Shown: piece by piece, positions 43,830 to 54,859 of the stretch
Position numbering within the stretch: the first letter of the stretch is position 1
How the letters are laid out: each line of letters begins with the position of its first letter
Assembly (NCBI GenBank): GCA_026182355.1
Contig: JAPFBL010000578.1
Location: 62,001 to 126,000, forward strand
DNA: 64,000 bases
Reading direction: 5' to 3'
DNA from: Hermatobates lingyangjiaoensis
Taxonomy: Eukaryota; Arthropoda; Insecta; Hemiptera; Hermatobatidae
Made by a program: the position numbers and the translations under genes
The notes under the pieces: model-generated
What the model was told of the DNA's origin: nothing
What the model saw: only the letters and a program-made list of their open reading frames with translations
Database searches by the model: none

Positions 43830-44890
43830 AATCTGTTTCTGTTGCAGCATACCTTCTTGCATATAGTAGCCTGCATATCTTAATCATGTAATTCAGTACA
43901 ATGCAAGTATAATACTGAGTTATACAATGACGTAAACGATAAAACGCTGGTATTCATTCAAAAGTCAGAAACAATTTCGAGTAAGTCAATAATTCTGATC
44001 CTTTAACACACACTGATATTTTAAAATATGAAACTGAAATCTTCAGCATGAATAGCAGGTCCATTCCATATAGACTACATCTGATCTTATTTTTGATCTT
44101 ATCTCATCTTATAATAAAAAATAGTTACATGATTATGAGTAGCTATTTTACCAGTAACGTATTCATTGAATATAATAGTACATTGATGAAAAAAAAAAAA
44201 AACCAAAGAAGATTCATATATTGAACAAAAGATAAAGAAATAAGCGAATATTTGAAAAGACATGGAAAAACAGCACCCATAGAACATGAAACACGTTCGA
44301 ATTCCCCAAACTTGAAATGGATGAGTGTTGGCACAAGAAAAGAAGTAATGATGAAAAACGGTAGTTGTTTTCTTGTTTACAGCACTAGTACACCTTAGGG
44401 GAGTTTTATTTCTTTCTATTTTCAAATTCAATTGCCCACAAATGACCTCAAGCTATGAATAAAACAATCGTAATGTGACATTCATAGTAGACACATTTAT
44501 ATCTACTGCACTGACTCAAACTCAAATTTATTACATCTGTGATTAAAAATAACAATAAAATTTGTCAAATATATTATAAATTATCAATATTATTTTTATG
44601 CAATTATGTTATGTATTTGTTTTATGTTGAATCATGAATATACTGAAAATATATCAGACTGCAGAGGATTTATTATCAATTGCAATAGAATACTAAGATT
44701 TTTAAACTAGACTACAAGGCTATAAAACGGACTGTTTTATTGAATACAGGCTTCGCAAGGGTGTACAAAAAATATTTAGTAGTTTGATAGGAGTGTTTTT
44801 TTTTATTAAAATACTGTTGCTCAGTTCTTTATTTTCAATTTAACAATCTTCATTAAATAAACCATAAAAATAAATTGAAATAGTTCATAA
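43830..44890. other. Unassigned AT-rich sequence
   Basis: The minus frame at 44099-44431 is Phe/Ile-rich and unsupported. Confidence 0.4.
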
Positions 44891-44899
44891 AAAAGTCTT

Positions 44900-45020
44900 C
44901 AATTTAGGCAAAATTTAGGATTCCCTGTTAAATGTTGATTGTGTGGTATTACAAAAGTTTAATCATTGACTTACGTATGTTCTCTGGTGAGACTGCCACT
45001 GATCCTAACCTATGTATCGT
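44900..45020 (+). mobile_element. SINE fragment, gamma tail
   Basis: AATTTAGGCAAAATTTAGGA joins the end of the SINE body to the gamma tail (TTGTGTGGTATTACAAAAG, then CCTAACC). The head is missing. Confidence 0.7.
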
Positions 45021-45269
45021 ATATACAAATAAAAATGAACGTGTCTGGAAGTCTCTTATGCCTTCCTAAACAGTCAATTCTATAGGGATGACACAGCGGG
45101 ATGTGGTCAGACGCATATCCGCGAAGGTTTCAGTCATAATAAAACTATGTTCCGATAGACAATTCAAATAATAAATCTGAATTCATTTCTTACTATATTA
45201 AGACACCTACACTTGGCCATTTATATATATATGAATAATAATTAAAATAACACTTGATGTAATGGATGG

Positions 45270-45415
45270 ATTAATTTACCACAATGAAACTAATTTGGAA
45301 ACAATGCTCCAAGGCCTTTTGTCAACACATCATCAGAGTGCAAGTGAACTAAAAAATAATAAATACTTGTTAACCTGGTTGACTGAATGTGTTTAATGAT
45401 GAAGAAGTCTTCATC
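45270..45415 (-). repeat. Family E terminal repeat, inverted arm
   Basis: Opposes the plus unit at 45590-45735. The hammerhead-like core is on the minus strand at 45305-45340. Confidence 0.75.
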
Positions 45416-45422
45416 TGTTTAA

Positions 45423-45623
45423 TTGTCTTCAGAAAGAAGAAGAAACATTGTGTTAAGTGCACTCATAAAGAACTTTTTTGATAAATTAATGAACAAAAGC
45501 CTAGGATTTTATAAATTGGATGAAGTTCTGATTAGCAGAATAATTAAACAAATGAACACTTCTTCATCATTAAACACATTCAAGGTTACCAACAATTCTA
45601 GAAACTTCAATCAACCAGGTTAA
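45423..45623 (+). pseudogene. C-terminal tail of a PLE endonuclease (family E lineage)
   Basis: MSSERRRNIVLSALIKNFFD and onward is similar to the plus-strand reading PSERKRNIIDRALIKK after a GIY-YIG-like block at 58200-58500. It runs without a stop into the family E 3' region, so it is the end of that element's protein. The GIY-YIG core itself has been lost here. Confidence 0.65.
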
Positions 45624-45735
45624 CAAGTGTTTATTACTTTTTAGTTTACTTGCTCTCTGATGATGTGTTGACAAAAGGCCTTAGAGCATTGTTTCCAAAT
45701 TAGTTTCACTGTGGTAAATTAATCCATATATATAT
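45624..45735 (+). repeat. Family E PLE 3' region and terminal repeat
   Basis: From the stop codon through the ribozyme motif to (TA)n at about 45727-45745. Confidence 0.75.
45651..45688 (+). ncRNA. Hammerhead-like ribozyme motif, family E (longest stem I)
   Basis: Stem I TGCTCT 45651-45656 with AGAGCA 45683-45688, a perfect 6 bp. CTGATGA 45657-45663; one unpaired T; stem II GT/AC only; AAA at 45673-45675 in place of GAA in sister copies; palindromic AGGCCT 45676-45681; T 45682 as the cleavage base. The lost core G probably kills this copy. Confidence 0.55.
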
Positions 45736-45742
45736 ATATATA

Positions 45743-45904
45743 TTATATATTAGTGTATATTGGCAGCAGATTCTCTTGTAAACATATTTTATTAAAGTAG
45801 GCGGCAGCTTCCGCATTTACGACTTTTTTGCTCGTTTTTTCTAGTTTTCTTACTAGTTTTTTCTGGTAGGGAGTGATTTCGTGGATGAGTTGTCCCAGAG
45901 ACAT
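45743..45904 (-). pseudogene. PLE N-terminal stub, intact 53-codon reading from ATG
   Basis: The minus strand starts at ATG (45904): MSLGQLIHEITPYQKKL, then KTSKKVVNAEAAAYFNK and CLQENLLPIYTNI, ending where (TA)n begins. The start codon lies about 45 bases behind the family G hammerhead-like motif. This is the 5' end of a PLE frame placed after the 3' end of another copy: the head-to-tail arrangement of PLE pseudo-LTRs. Confidence 0.75.
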
Positions 45905-45949
45905 CAAAGAAATAATTTTGTAGCTTAATCAATAATATTATATTTTTAT

Positions 45950-45995
45950 ACTTACAAGCTTTCGATTTTCTCGGAAATCATCTTCAGGTATATAG
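45950..45995 (-). ncRNA. Hammerhead-like ribozyme motif, family G
   Basis: Minus strand: TAC/GTA stem I, CTGAAGA, one T, GATTT/AAATC stem II with CCGAG loop, GAA, self-complementary AGCT, T, then GTAAGTAT, which also fits a splice donor. Confidence 0.55.
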
Positions 45996-46335
45996 ATCAT
46001 TATCAAACAGATTAAATTCACACAATAACAACTTTTTCAATGGTTAAACAGACATTAAAAGCAATAAAATTTAGAGGTTAATAGAACTAGATGAACTTTG
46101 TGAAAAAACAAAAGAAGTCCACTGTGAAAAGTGTAAGGTTACAACTTGTTATTCACATTGCCTGGGGGTCCTGTTAATGTAGGCTTATTAAGTTTATAAG
46201 AACTATCGAAGTTCTTACAACTTGGTATTATGCCTATACAACTGGCCTGAATGTTCATAGAAGGTTGGACGTCCTTGATGTATAAGGCCTCGAGGATATG
46301 AAGGCGGCTGGTATTTTCCGAGAAAATCGAAAGCT
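45996..46335 (-). pseudogene. PLE endonuclease C-terminus and 3' region (family G lineage)
   Basis: The minus strand reads HILEALYIKDVQPSMNIQAS, then SSYKLNKPTLTGPPGNVNNK and a stop near 46158. EALYIK...QPSMN is the usual C-terminal Glu/Asn block of GIY-YIG nucleases. The remaining 3' region leads to the family G ribozyme at 45995. The 5' side is cut at about 46335 and joined to an inverted terminal-repeat piece. Confidence 0.75.
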
Positions 46336-46502
46336 TGTAAGTATAAAAATATAATATTATTGATTAAGCTACAAAATTATTTCTTTGATGTCTCTGGGAC
46401 AACTCCTCCACGAAATCACTCCCTACCAGAAAAAACTAGTAAGAAAACTAGAAAAAACGAGCAAAAAAGTCGTAAATGCGGAAGCTGCCGTCTACTTTAA
46501 TA
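46312..46502 (+). pseudogene. Inverted family G repeat with PLE N-terminal stub
   Basis: The 3' half of the family G motif (46316-46345), then ATG at 46388 and MSLGQLLHEITPYQKK, KTSKKVVNAEAAVYFNN, then (TA)n. It mirrors 45743-45990. Confidence 0.75.
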
Positions 46503-46529
46503 ATATATATATATATATATATTATTGTG

Positions 46530-46740
46530 GTTAACAATATACGTTAACAAAACACGTTGAAACGTTTATCAATGGTGTTTGATGTGCATAGAGATCAATG
46601 AAGTAGAAATCTTTCAGACGAGATTTTTTATAATAATCATCAGGACGTGAACTCACGTCGTCGAGAGGCCACTCACCCCACAGGATTAACGCCCACCATT
46701 TCTTAAACTTTATGGAAAACAAATCCCTTATACTTTCTCC
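46530..46740 (-). repeat. Hammerhead-like terminal repeat, further family
   Basis: Minus strand: GTCCTGATGATTATTAT, a long loop, then TCTGAAAGATTTCTAC. CTGATGA and GAAA are clear but stem II is not. Confidence 0.4.
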
Positions 46741-46785
46741 ATGTATATATAATAAACCAGATAATATACCTTAGATCTTATTCAC

Positions 46786-46830
46786 GCCCTGATGATTAAT
46801 GTTGATCATTCGAAACATGTCGACTATAGG
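46786..46830 (+). ncRNA. Hammerhead-like motif with ACATGT stem III
   Basis: CTGATGA 46789-46795, stem II AATG/CATT, C, GAA, self-complementary ACATGT, C, GAC. Stem I is weak. Confidence 0.5.
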
Positions 46831-46985
46831 AGATGTACTTTATTGTGTAGACGAAATAACGAGACTGTTATTTAGAAAAATTGAGAAACTTGTTAAGAAA
46901 CAGGTATCAGCTAAATTTGGTGTAATTTTCAATAATGTGTGTTTCAAGGAAGGACTGCTAGCAAAATTTACGAATATATTTGTTA
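46817..46985 (+). pseudogene. PLE N-terminal stub (own lineage)
   Basis: MSTIGDVLYCVDEITRLLF, then EKLVKKQVSAKFGVIFNN and LLAKFTNIF. The ATG at 46817 lies inside or just behind the ribozyme motif. It differs from the family G stub in sequence but keeps the KxFNNxC...LLxxxTNI pattern. Confidence 0.65.
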
Positions 46986-47180
46986 GTATATATTGGCAGT
47001 AGATTCTCTTGTAAACAAATTTTATTAAAGTAGACGGCAGCTTCCGCATTGACGATCTTTTTTCTGGTGCTTTCTAGCTTTCTAACTATTCACTCCATAC
47101 CAAATAAAACTAGTTAAAAAACTAGGAAACACCAGCAAAAAGGTCGTGAATGCGGAAGCTGCAGTCTACTTTAATAAAAT
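46985..47180. pseudogene. PLE N-terminal stub foldback
   Basis: The minus arm (46985-47090) and plus arm (47090-47178) both encode VVNAEAAVYFNK-type sequence and meet at their 5' sides. Confidence 0.7.
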
Positions 47181-47346
47181 ATATATTTCTATCAATATTT
47201 CACAATAAACACGTGAGACACCCGCAACGGTTATTATGTTTAATATAATGAAATCTATATAATTTTATATAGATCTTTGATAGACCTTTGATTATTATCA
47301 AAATCTTAATTTTGTGTATTTTTCTTCCTTTATTATTTTTCTTGTT

Positions 47347-47358
47347 CCCCCCCCCCCC
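47347..47358. repeat. 12-base C run
   Basis: Homopolymer inside the leader of a family A unit. Confidence 0.95.
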
Positions 47359-47359
47359 T

Positions 47360-47500
47360 CCGTAGCGCCACTGACAGAGTGCTTCCCAAAGGAACTTTAC
47401 ATCTGGCAAACCTTATAAACGACTTACTTTACCTTCCTGATGAAGACGAATGTCGAAATATTCTATTCAGTATTTTTTATTTTCTACTATAGGTTAACCT
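47360..47500 (+). repeat. Family A terminal repeat with hammerhead-like motif
   Basis: CTGATGA (47438-47444), two unpaired bases, GAC/GTC stem, GAA, ATAT, T. GAC/GTC matches the intact PLE's family. Confidence 0.55.
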
Positions 47501-47509
47501 TTTGTAATC

Positions 47510-48100
47510 TAATTTTATTAGTCCATTGATTCATTAACAATTAACTATACAATCAAACATACATTCATAGATAAACACATTTGTTTCTATAAAAAATCCT
47601 GCATGTTTTGTTATGAGCCTGAAGTTGGCTTTCAAATATACTAGTATTATTGCTCAGTTTATGAGTAACAGATTGTATCACGATGCCATACAGCATAAAT
47701 CACCCACAGAGAGGGCTTGTCCACACAGAGATGAAATATCGTCTAGCATAAGCTATTGGAGTCATTCAAACTTGCTGGAAGTTAAAAATGGATTGTTTAA
47801 CTGGAAATGATGGTTTTAAACTTCGTTTGTCAATAAAGGGTCATGTTATATTTAACACTATGTTTGGTACTTATAACTTGCAGTATATATTGATGTTATG
47901 TTTTTTAATCAGCATATGGTGTTAATAATGTATAAAAAGTAATGTTAGTTCAGTAATTTCACTTTAATTTCAATAGAAAAAATTTATAAGTACTCCACAC
48001 TCTTATTTGTTTTAATAAATCATAAGTTAATAGTTAATGATATGTAAGGTGCGCATAGAATAAATCGTTTTTGATTTAACAGTTGATGCAACGACTTTTA
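47510..48100. other. Unassigned sequence
   Basis: The frame at 47613-47810 has no recognised family and no splice borders that I could support. Confidence 0.35.
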
Positions 48101-48104
48101 GAGA

Positions 48105-48414
48105 GGCCAGGTTAGCTCTGTGGTTAACGTGCTTGTCTCTGGCCTGGTAGTCCGGGGTTCGATCCCCACCTGGCCCTCGATTTATTCACGCGGTAGGTGA
48201 ATAAATAAGAGTACGTCGTCCCTCGGAGAGGACGTTAAGCCGTCGGTTCCATGCCTTTACGATGTCAGGTACTCGTTAAAGATCCCCACGCGAATTGCAA
48301 TTGAGCTAGGCAAAATTTAAAACTCCCAATGTAGAATCTGTAGAGTCAGCGATCAAACATAAAGCCGGTAAAGGGCTGACGTTATCACTCGCTATGGGAT
48401 CGGTTTAAACAATA
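48105..48414 (+). mobile_element. tRNA-derived SINE, tail type alpha (best-preserved head)
   Basis: The head 48105-48176 has tRNA length. GGCCAGG (48105-48111) pairs with CCTGGCC (48169-48175) as a 7-bp acceptor stem. The A-box region is TTAGCTCTGTGG and the B-box is GGTTCGATCCC (48157-48167). Directly after it, ATTTATTCAC and GTGAATAAAT form a 10-bp hairpin. It is a mobile element rather than a tRNA gene: the anticodon arm does not fold convincingly and the same head-body unit is scattered through the window. Confidence 0.9.
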
Positions 48415-48419
48415 TAGGA

Positions 48420-50120
48420 CTTTTAAATTTCTATCTTGAATTTGATTTTAGTGTTTCCATCAGGTTGGACAGTCGTAATGTTCTTACAGTGTGTTAATAA
48501 TTATCAGTTTAGGGGTTGGAAAATCTAAAATAACATACTTTAGGTTATTAAAACATATGTGGCTAATATTTACATTCATTATTGTATATTATACAGTCAT
48601 ACCTCGGTTCTTGACCATAATTCGTTCGAAAAGGACGTTTGATAACCGAATCGTATGAGTTCCGAAACAAATTTTTCCATTAAAAAAAAGTCAAAAATTT
48701 AATCCCTTTGAAGACTAGAAGAGTTTTTTAAAAAATATTTTAAGAGATCGGAATATATCTGAAATACACGTAGTTTATCAAAATACATGTTATTTTTACT
48801 TTGTTGGTGATTTGCAGATGTTTTGAAATATAAATGAAAGAAATAATATTAATGTAGAAAAGTTTAATAAAAATTTTGTTGAAGAAAATAACAAAGACTT
48901 TTTTATAGAAGAACAACTTGAAATACTACCAAAATATCTAGGAAATAAGCAAAAGGATATTAAAAATAATACAAGACAGAAAATATGTGAAGTAGTTTAG
49001 GGTTAGGTTGCAGGACCTGTCATCTGTCGCAAGACTTTGAAATTGGATCAAACAAATCCACAATGAACTAGATAGGAAAAGCAAATTTGTTTCCAAGTTT
49101 GTGTGCTCTGATTTGATCCTACAGACTCGGGACTTAGTCTTAAGAAAGGACTGTTATATGTTTCTTGTTGGGAGCGCCACTAAAATGGGTAATCCACAGA
49201 GAAGCACTTACAGCCAGCCCTCTTTGAACTACCAAGACCCTTAGACCCTTAGTAGCTAAGACAGGGTGATCCACACCAAAAAGTTATATTCCATCTAGGA
49301 GGAGTTTGATTTTTAAAAGGGAGGTATTAATTACTCAATTTCAACTAACACTTTGCAATAACTAAGAGTTTTATACTTGTTATAGTCATTTGTTTTGTTG
49401 TTACAGAACAGCTGTTTTCTGTTTCAGCCGACTAGCGTACTAATGGAACAACAATTGTTTCCATGTATGTGTGCTATGGTTTGACTATTTAGAAACACAC
49501 TAGATTTTATTTTAAAGAAACAGGAAGAATCTTGGATAGGATTCTAACCACCTGAAGTGGTTAAAGATGGTTAGAGGTGGTTAGAGGTCATCATGTCCTT
49601 TCAAGACAACCAAATTGATTCCTTTTTCTTTAGGCAATACCATCTTCATTCTGAAGAGAAAATTAATATTAAAATAAAAATAGTATCATACCCATGTACA
49701 GGCACCCAGTAGAATTAACAAAATGATTTTTTGTAATTGTACATTGTAAGTTTGTTAATATATCTAAAATAAAAAAAAACAGTTATAATTTAGCCTCATG
49801 CTATTTTTGAAACGGAGGGTAAATTAAAAGCTAAGCGCTTTAAGTGGAGAGCAGGCATTGATAGTATTAGAAGTATATTCGTGGTTAGTGGAGTAATTTA
49901 AGCTGAGATATGGTCGAGAGGGGAAGTTAGGTGATTAGGAAGGAGTGGCCGGCGAGGAGGTCTAACTTAGGGATTAGATAATCAGTAATACTTGATTGGA
50001 TCCTAGGGATGGATGGGAGATTGTGCTCTGGACCACAATGTACCCACAACTCCTTCCAACCAACCTGCCCATCAATGCAATCTCTTTACCTGAAACTTCT
50101 TTTGTTCAAATTTAATTTTA
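48420..50120. other. Unassigned, partly less AT-rich sequence
   Basis: 48960-49640 and 49850-50100 are less AT-rich and may be old repeats. No family, long frame or supported exon seen. A short GTGGTTA-type direct repeat lies at 49555-49590. Confidence 0.35.
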
Positions 50121-50124
50121 ATTA

Positions 50125-51830
50125 AACTTGGAATTCTATTCAATTTCAATGCTTTTACAAGATGAAACAATATATCATAAACTCCAACCCAGTTTAACAT
50201 ATACAATTATAATATTCAATTTAAAACTATATATAACAAATTATAGCAATTTCAACACATTTTCAATCAGTACTACACAACGTGATTGAATGTTAACATT
50301 CTTAATTATGTATAATTTAAACAATATAACAATAATTTTCGGGAATTTACTTTTGGCGGACAAACCGACAGACAGAAATTTTTCTAAGGGTGGGTTCGGT
50401 TTCTCTGATGCATGAAACGCAGAGATAACTTGAAGGAGTCAGTTTTAAGCAATGTACCAACAAAAACCTTTCTTTTATTTAAAAATGTTTAGACACAGTT
50501 GATGTTAAACTTTTTTGACTGAAACTTAACCTTAATTATGTTCATTGGTTTTGTAGAAATATAATCTTTGCTTGTTTTATTATTAAAATATAATAATATT
50601 TCCAAATATAATAATATTTTTAAGGTTGATAATACTGTAATATATTTCAGTATCTTTGCTTTTAAGTTAATGGCCATTGAACAGACATAGATTGTGTTTT
50701 AAGATATAATCGAACAAACTGATTGGATAATTATTCGAAGGAATAAGGGAATGAGGCAATTAACAGCATATTACAATTGCGTATAATTATAAAAAAAATT
50801 GTACTGTAAGAACCAAAAAACTTAGAAATGAATAATTTGTTTATGTTTATATGTGAGCAATATCTAAAGATGTCATTACCAGTCATCGTGCGGCGCAGGA
50901 GGCAATAATTTGGCAGGAAGTCCACCCTCTTGCTGACTATACCAACGACTACGGGACAATTTGTGAGTGTTATTTAGAGTGAACTGTTTTTTAGTGAGTC
51001 TGTATGAGCGAGTGTGCGTGTTAATGCATACATAGAAATATTTGTGTGTACGTATGTACATGTGTAGTTGGTACACAAAGTATTTCCGTCATCCCAAACG
51101 CTTCTCAACCTGGTTATATTTTACCCTAGGTCCACCATAATGCTCTGCATTGTTGTTTTTTTATTCATTTTCCCGTTAAAAAAAAGGTATGTTTCATATT
51201 ATACCTGTTTGTATATATAAATATATATTTGATGACATTTAATATTTTATAAAAATTTAAGTCATGGGATGATTATTAAAAAAAAAAAATCTAATTATAC
51301 AATGAAAATTAAAAAAATCTGGAGTGGCCAACACTCAACTTTACTATAATTAATCATGCTATGAGATTTCTAGGTAATCGTAGAAACATGTTTGAAATCG
51401 TTGATCTAGAGCAATCAGAAATTTTCTATTATTCAGATTAAACTGAGTGCCTCAGACTCACGTCAGGGTGCCAAAAATTATGGGAATTAAAAACCCATAT
51501 ATTTCTTAACACTACCAATGACAGAGTTAGAATATTATAATTAATATAAAAAAAATTTATTTCAATCTGGAGTTATCAATGAGTTAATTAAATTTATAGT
51601 TCTTTATTTTTTAATAGAGGTTTTTTACTAGTGACGTTGAGATTAAACCAATTCAAATTTTTTTGGTCAGTCACACAGATATTAAGTGGCATTTATATTT
51701 AATTTGTATAGTGTAAACAATTATAACCTGAAATTTGTTGATAAGAAATAAAATAAGAATCAGTAGAAGTGACAGGAGTATAATGGAAGTGTTGAAAAGG
51801 GGCATTCCCTAGCGACAATGAGCAGGTATG
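50125..51830. other. Unassigned AT-rich sequence
   Basis: Nothing assignable. Confidence 0.45.
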
Positions 51831-51837
51831 TTTGTGT

Positions 51838-51894
51838 GGCAGCCCTGATTAACAACAGCCGACACTTACCGCAGCGCGATCATTCAGGGCTGCC
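51838..51894. repeat. GC-rich hairpin, 11-bp perfect stem
   Basis: GGCAGCCCTGA (51838-51848) pairs with TCAGGGCTGCC (51884-51894) around 35 bases. It may be a small foldback or a structured RNA. No flanking target duplication was found by eye. Confidence 0.7.
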
Positions 51895-51899
51895 AATAC

Positions 51900-54235
51900 T
51901 TCATTTAGAATTTCCCATTTGAATAAGGACTTTGAGATATGTACTACTTTTACACTTCCTTACAATTATAGAAGTTTCTTTTATGATAATTATTTTTTAT
52001 TTTACTTAATAATAACGAAAAAATAATATTTTAAAAAACGGAATATCAAACTTCTTGGATATATAATATATAATGTTCCATTTAGGCATAATATAAATAT
52101 CTAAATAGGAGAGGTTTATTAGTTTTTCATTCCTCGATGTAGTACAGATAGTCATTGATTTATCCGCTTATCAATATATACGCTTATTATTGTATATCAC
52201 ATTACTGAAGCATATAATATCATTAGTATAAATACAGCAGTAATAATATTTTTGAAAAAACTAAGTGAAAATTTCGTGTTACGAAATAATCTCACACAGG
52301 AGAACAAGGCTTTTGTTCCAATAGCCAGTGGATCTCTTATATCTAATGCGACCCTCACTTATCTGACCTTATTCTACATTGAACATTTAAGAAAAGTTTC
52401 CTATTTAAAACTGGAAAATATTTATATTGCCTGAAAAATATAAGAAAAAATGTCATTTTGAGATAATGTTAAATGTATGGTTTTGGATAATTTCATGTAT
52501 TATTTTCCAAACAATATTTTTAACTCTGAATTAAGTTTACATTTTTGGTCTTTTTTAAAATTATTTATACCGGGAAATTTATGGCATAGTAGTGTTTTTA
52601 AAAATTACTTTTTTTTGTCATTGTCGAAAATCCAATTTACTCTGAGCGAGTGTTAATTTACAGTTTTGAGCTGTTTAGGGTTAAAAAAATATTACCTCAA
52701 AACATAAAATATACTGTAATGACTCTTTTGTGAAGGTGGTTTTGAAAAAAATTATCTCACCTCATCCTTCACAGAATGTTCTATTTTTAGGTACAGTTTC
52801 ATTTTGATCCGTTAAGCGGTATGGCCTATATCTCCTTCAGTATCTTTTAGATTGAATTATAAGTCAAAATTTTTATTTTCATTAAAAAAAAAATATTGTT
52901 ATCAAATTCTGAAGATATTTTCATTTATTTCCAAAATTTCATTTTTTCGAAATGCCAATTTTTGAAGACTCTAGAATTACTAGTTTAGCAGGAAAAAAAT
53001 GTAGTCTAAAAACAGGTTTTTTTGCCAAAAGAAGTGACTTTCCCGTCATACATAATTGCTCCCCACGTCGAACTATAGGGCTCACCTACACTCTGAGGTT
53101 CGTCTTAGTATAAAATATCAATTTGATCCATCAAAGATTCTGGACCGTAGCTTGGCCACAAACTTTGGATGCATACTCACTCACCCACACACCAACAGAA
53201 ATCATCAAACAATTTTTAAAACGACTTCTGGGACCTCAAAATATGTAATTTCGTCAAAATCTCGAGGTCAAACTTTTTCACGAACACTATACTTTACTTA
53301 TAATAAAGTAAAAAATATGCTTGGTGTCGAAAACGACACTCTGGCATTTACTTATATACGCAGTATTCAGTATATAGATGGTAGTAATGCATTTCTATTA
53401 CATTGGCCAACTAAAAAAATTGTTGCTTAAGAGTTTTTAACACTTTTTACCTTATTTAAAGAAGGTTATTCCTGAAATGTTGTCTTTTTTCTCTATCAGG
53501 TCTAGTTTTTATGCTATGGTATATAATATATACCATATAATTTATATGGTATCTATCTCTAAAGGAACGTGGATAGTTTCAATAAAGACACGCAAATCGA
53601 AGAAACAATATTTTTATTTAGCTTTAAGACACATATTCATTAATCACACCAAAATATTTGCAATACATATACATACACGTATGCAATACATTTGGATATC
53701 AACATATATTCTCCGTAAATATAGCAAAAACACAATTAGTTTGTTTAAGGAATGTCGTCTAGGAGAGGATGTAGCCATACTTCATTTTTACTTCAAAAAT
53801 CTGCAACGCAGATTAATTTTTGTCTCCCCTATAACTATGAACTCCAAAAGTGACTACATTATTGTAATTTAAAACACACAGGCCAACGTTCAAATATTTA
53901 ATATTTTAGATATTATTTGTTTCTATTTTATATTTTTTACCTCAATCAAAATCCCGCCTCTAGACATACCGCCCGAGGCGGATTGCTTCTTTCATCCCTC
54001 CTTCGTTACGTCACTCATTCCTCAACGCTAGGAGCCCAAACTCTATCAAAAATATAGAATTCTTATAAAGAGTAACTTGATTCTGTTTTATTTTTCATTT
54101 TGTTATCCATTTTATTAAAATATAAATTCTGATTATATATTTGCTTGACTTCGACGCCAACTCTTAGAAGGAAAAATAATTCAGTTTAACCAAGCTATGT
54201 TTTCAAGGTAATTGTTTTCTTCTATTAAGACTAGT
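51900..54235. other. Unassigned, possibly an old repeat at 52700-53300
   Basis: 52740-53300 has the flat, fairly even composition of a dispersed repeat; the plus frame at 53056-53430 has no recognised family. 53519-53552 is a small TA-rich palindrome. Confidence 0.35.
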
Positions 54236-54239
54236 AATA

Positions 54240-54547
54240 GGCCAGGTTTGCTCAGTGGTTAACGTACTCTTCTCTGGGCTGGTAGTCCGGAGTTCGATCC
54301 CCACCTGGCCCTTGATTTATTCACGCTGGAGGTGAATAAATCTGAGTTCGGAGAGGACGTTAAGCCGTCGATCCCGAGCCTAGTACGATGAAAGGTACTC
54401 GTTACAGATCCCTACTTGAAATGCACTTGAGGTAGGTAAAATTTAGAGGACTCTCAATGCAGAATCTATAGAATCACCGATCAAACAAAAAGTCGGTAAA
54501 TGGCTGACGTTATCACCCGCTAGGAGATCGGTTTAAACAATAAAAAA
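54240..54547 (+). mobile_element. tRNA-derived SINE, tail type alpha
   Basis: Complete head with B-box GTTCGATCCCC, a good hairpin, body with a small deletion after GTGAATAAATCTGA, and alpha tail with A-rich end. Confidence 0.9.
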
Positions 54548-54599
54548 AAGACTAGGTTAAAAAATATAAGGTATCATATAGTATGTCATATCGCACAGG

Positions 54600-54850
54600 C
54601 TTAGGAACGTCTTCTTAAGATGTAAATTCCGTATTACGATTTAAAAATTAGGGATGGTGTTTGTCACCATCACTACCAAACATAGTGAAGCAGGTTTGGT
54701 TATGTTGCAGAGACATTTCTCAAGGAACCACACATAGATCAAAGCATAGCATAGGTCTTTTATCACAGCATAAAATAAACATTCACCATTGAGAGATCTA
54801 ATTTTTTGAATAACTCAAGTATATTTAGAGTAGGAATCTTTAAAACATGT
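54600..54850 (-). mobile_element. SINE fragment, gamma tail
   Basis: The minus strand shows the end of the body and the gamma tail only, decayed. Confidence 0.55.
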
Positions 54851-54859
54851 TTAATTAAA

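Noticed and set aside
44099..44431. 110-codon minus-strand frame
   Set aside because: Phe-rich translation of poly-A/T; no start context or domain.
48105..48176. Possible functional tRNA gene
   Set aside because: The acceptor stem and B-box are good, but the same head is followed by the same SINE body at many sites and the anticodon arm does not fold convincingly.
53056..53872. Two plus-strand frames of 124 and 131 codons
   Set aside because: No domain, signal or splice border recognised; composition matches the surrounding noncoding sequence.
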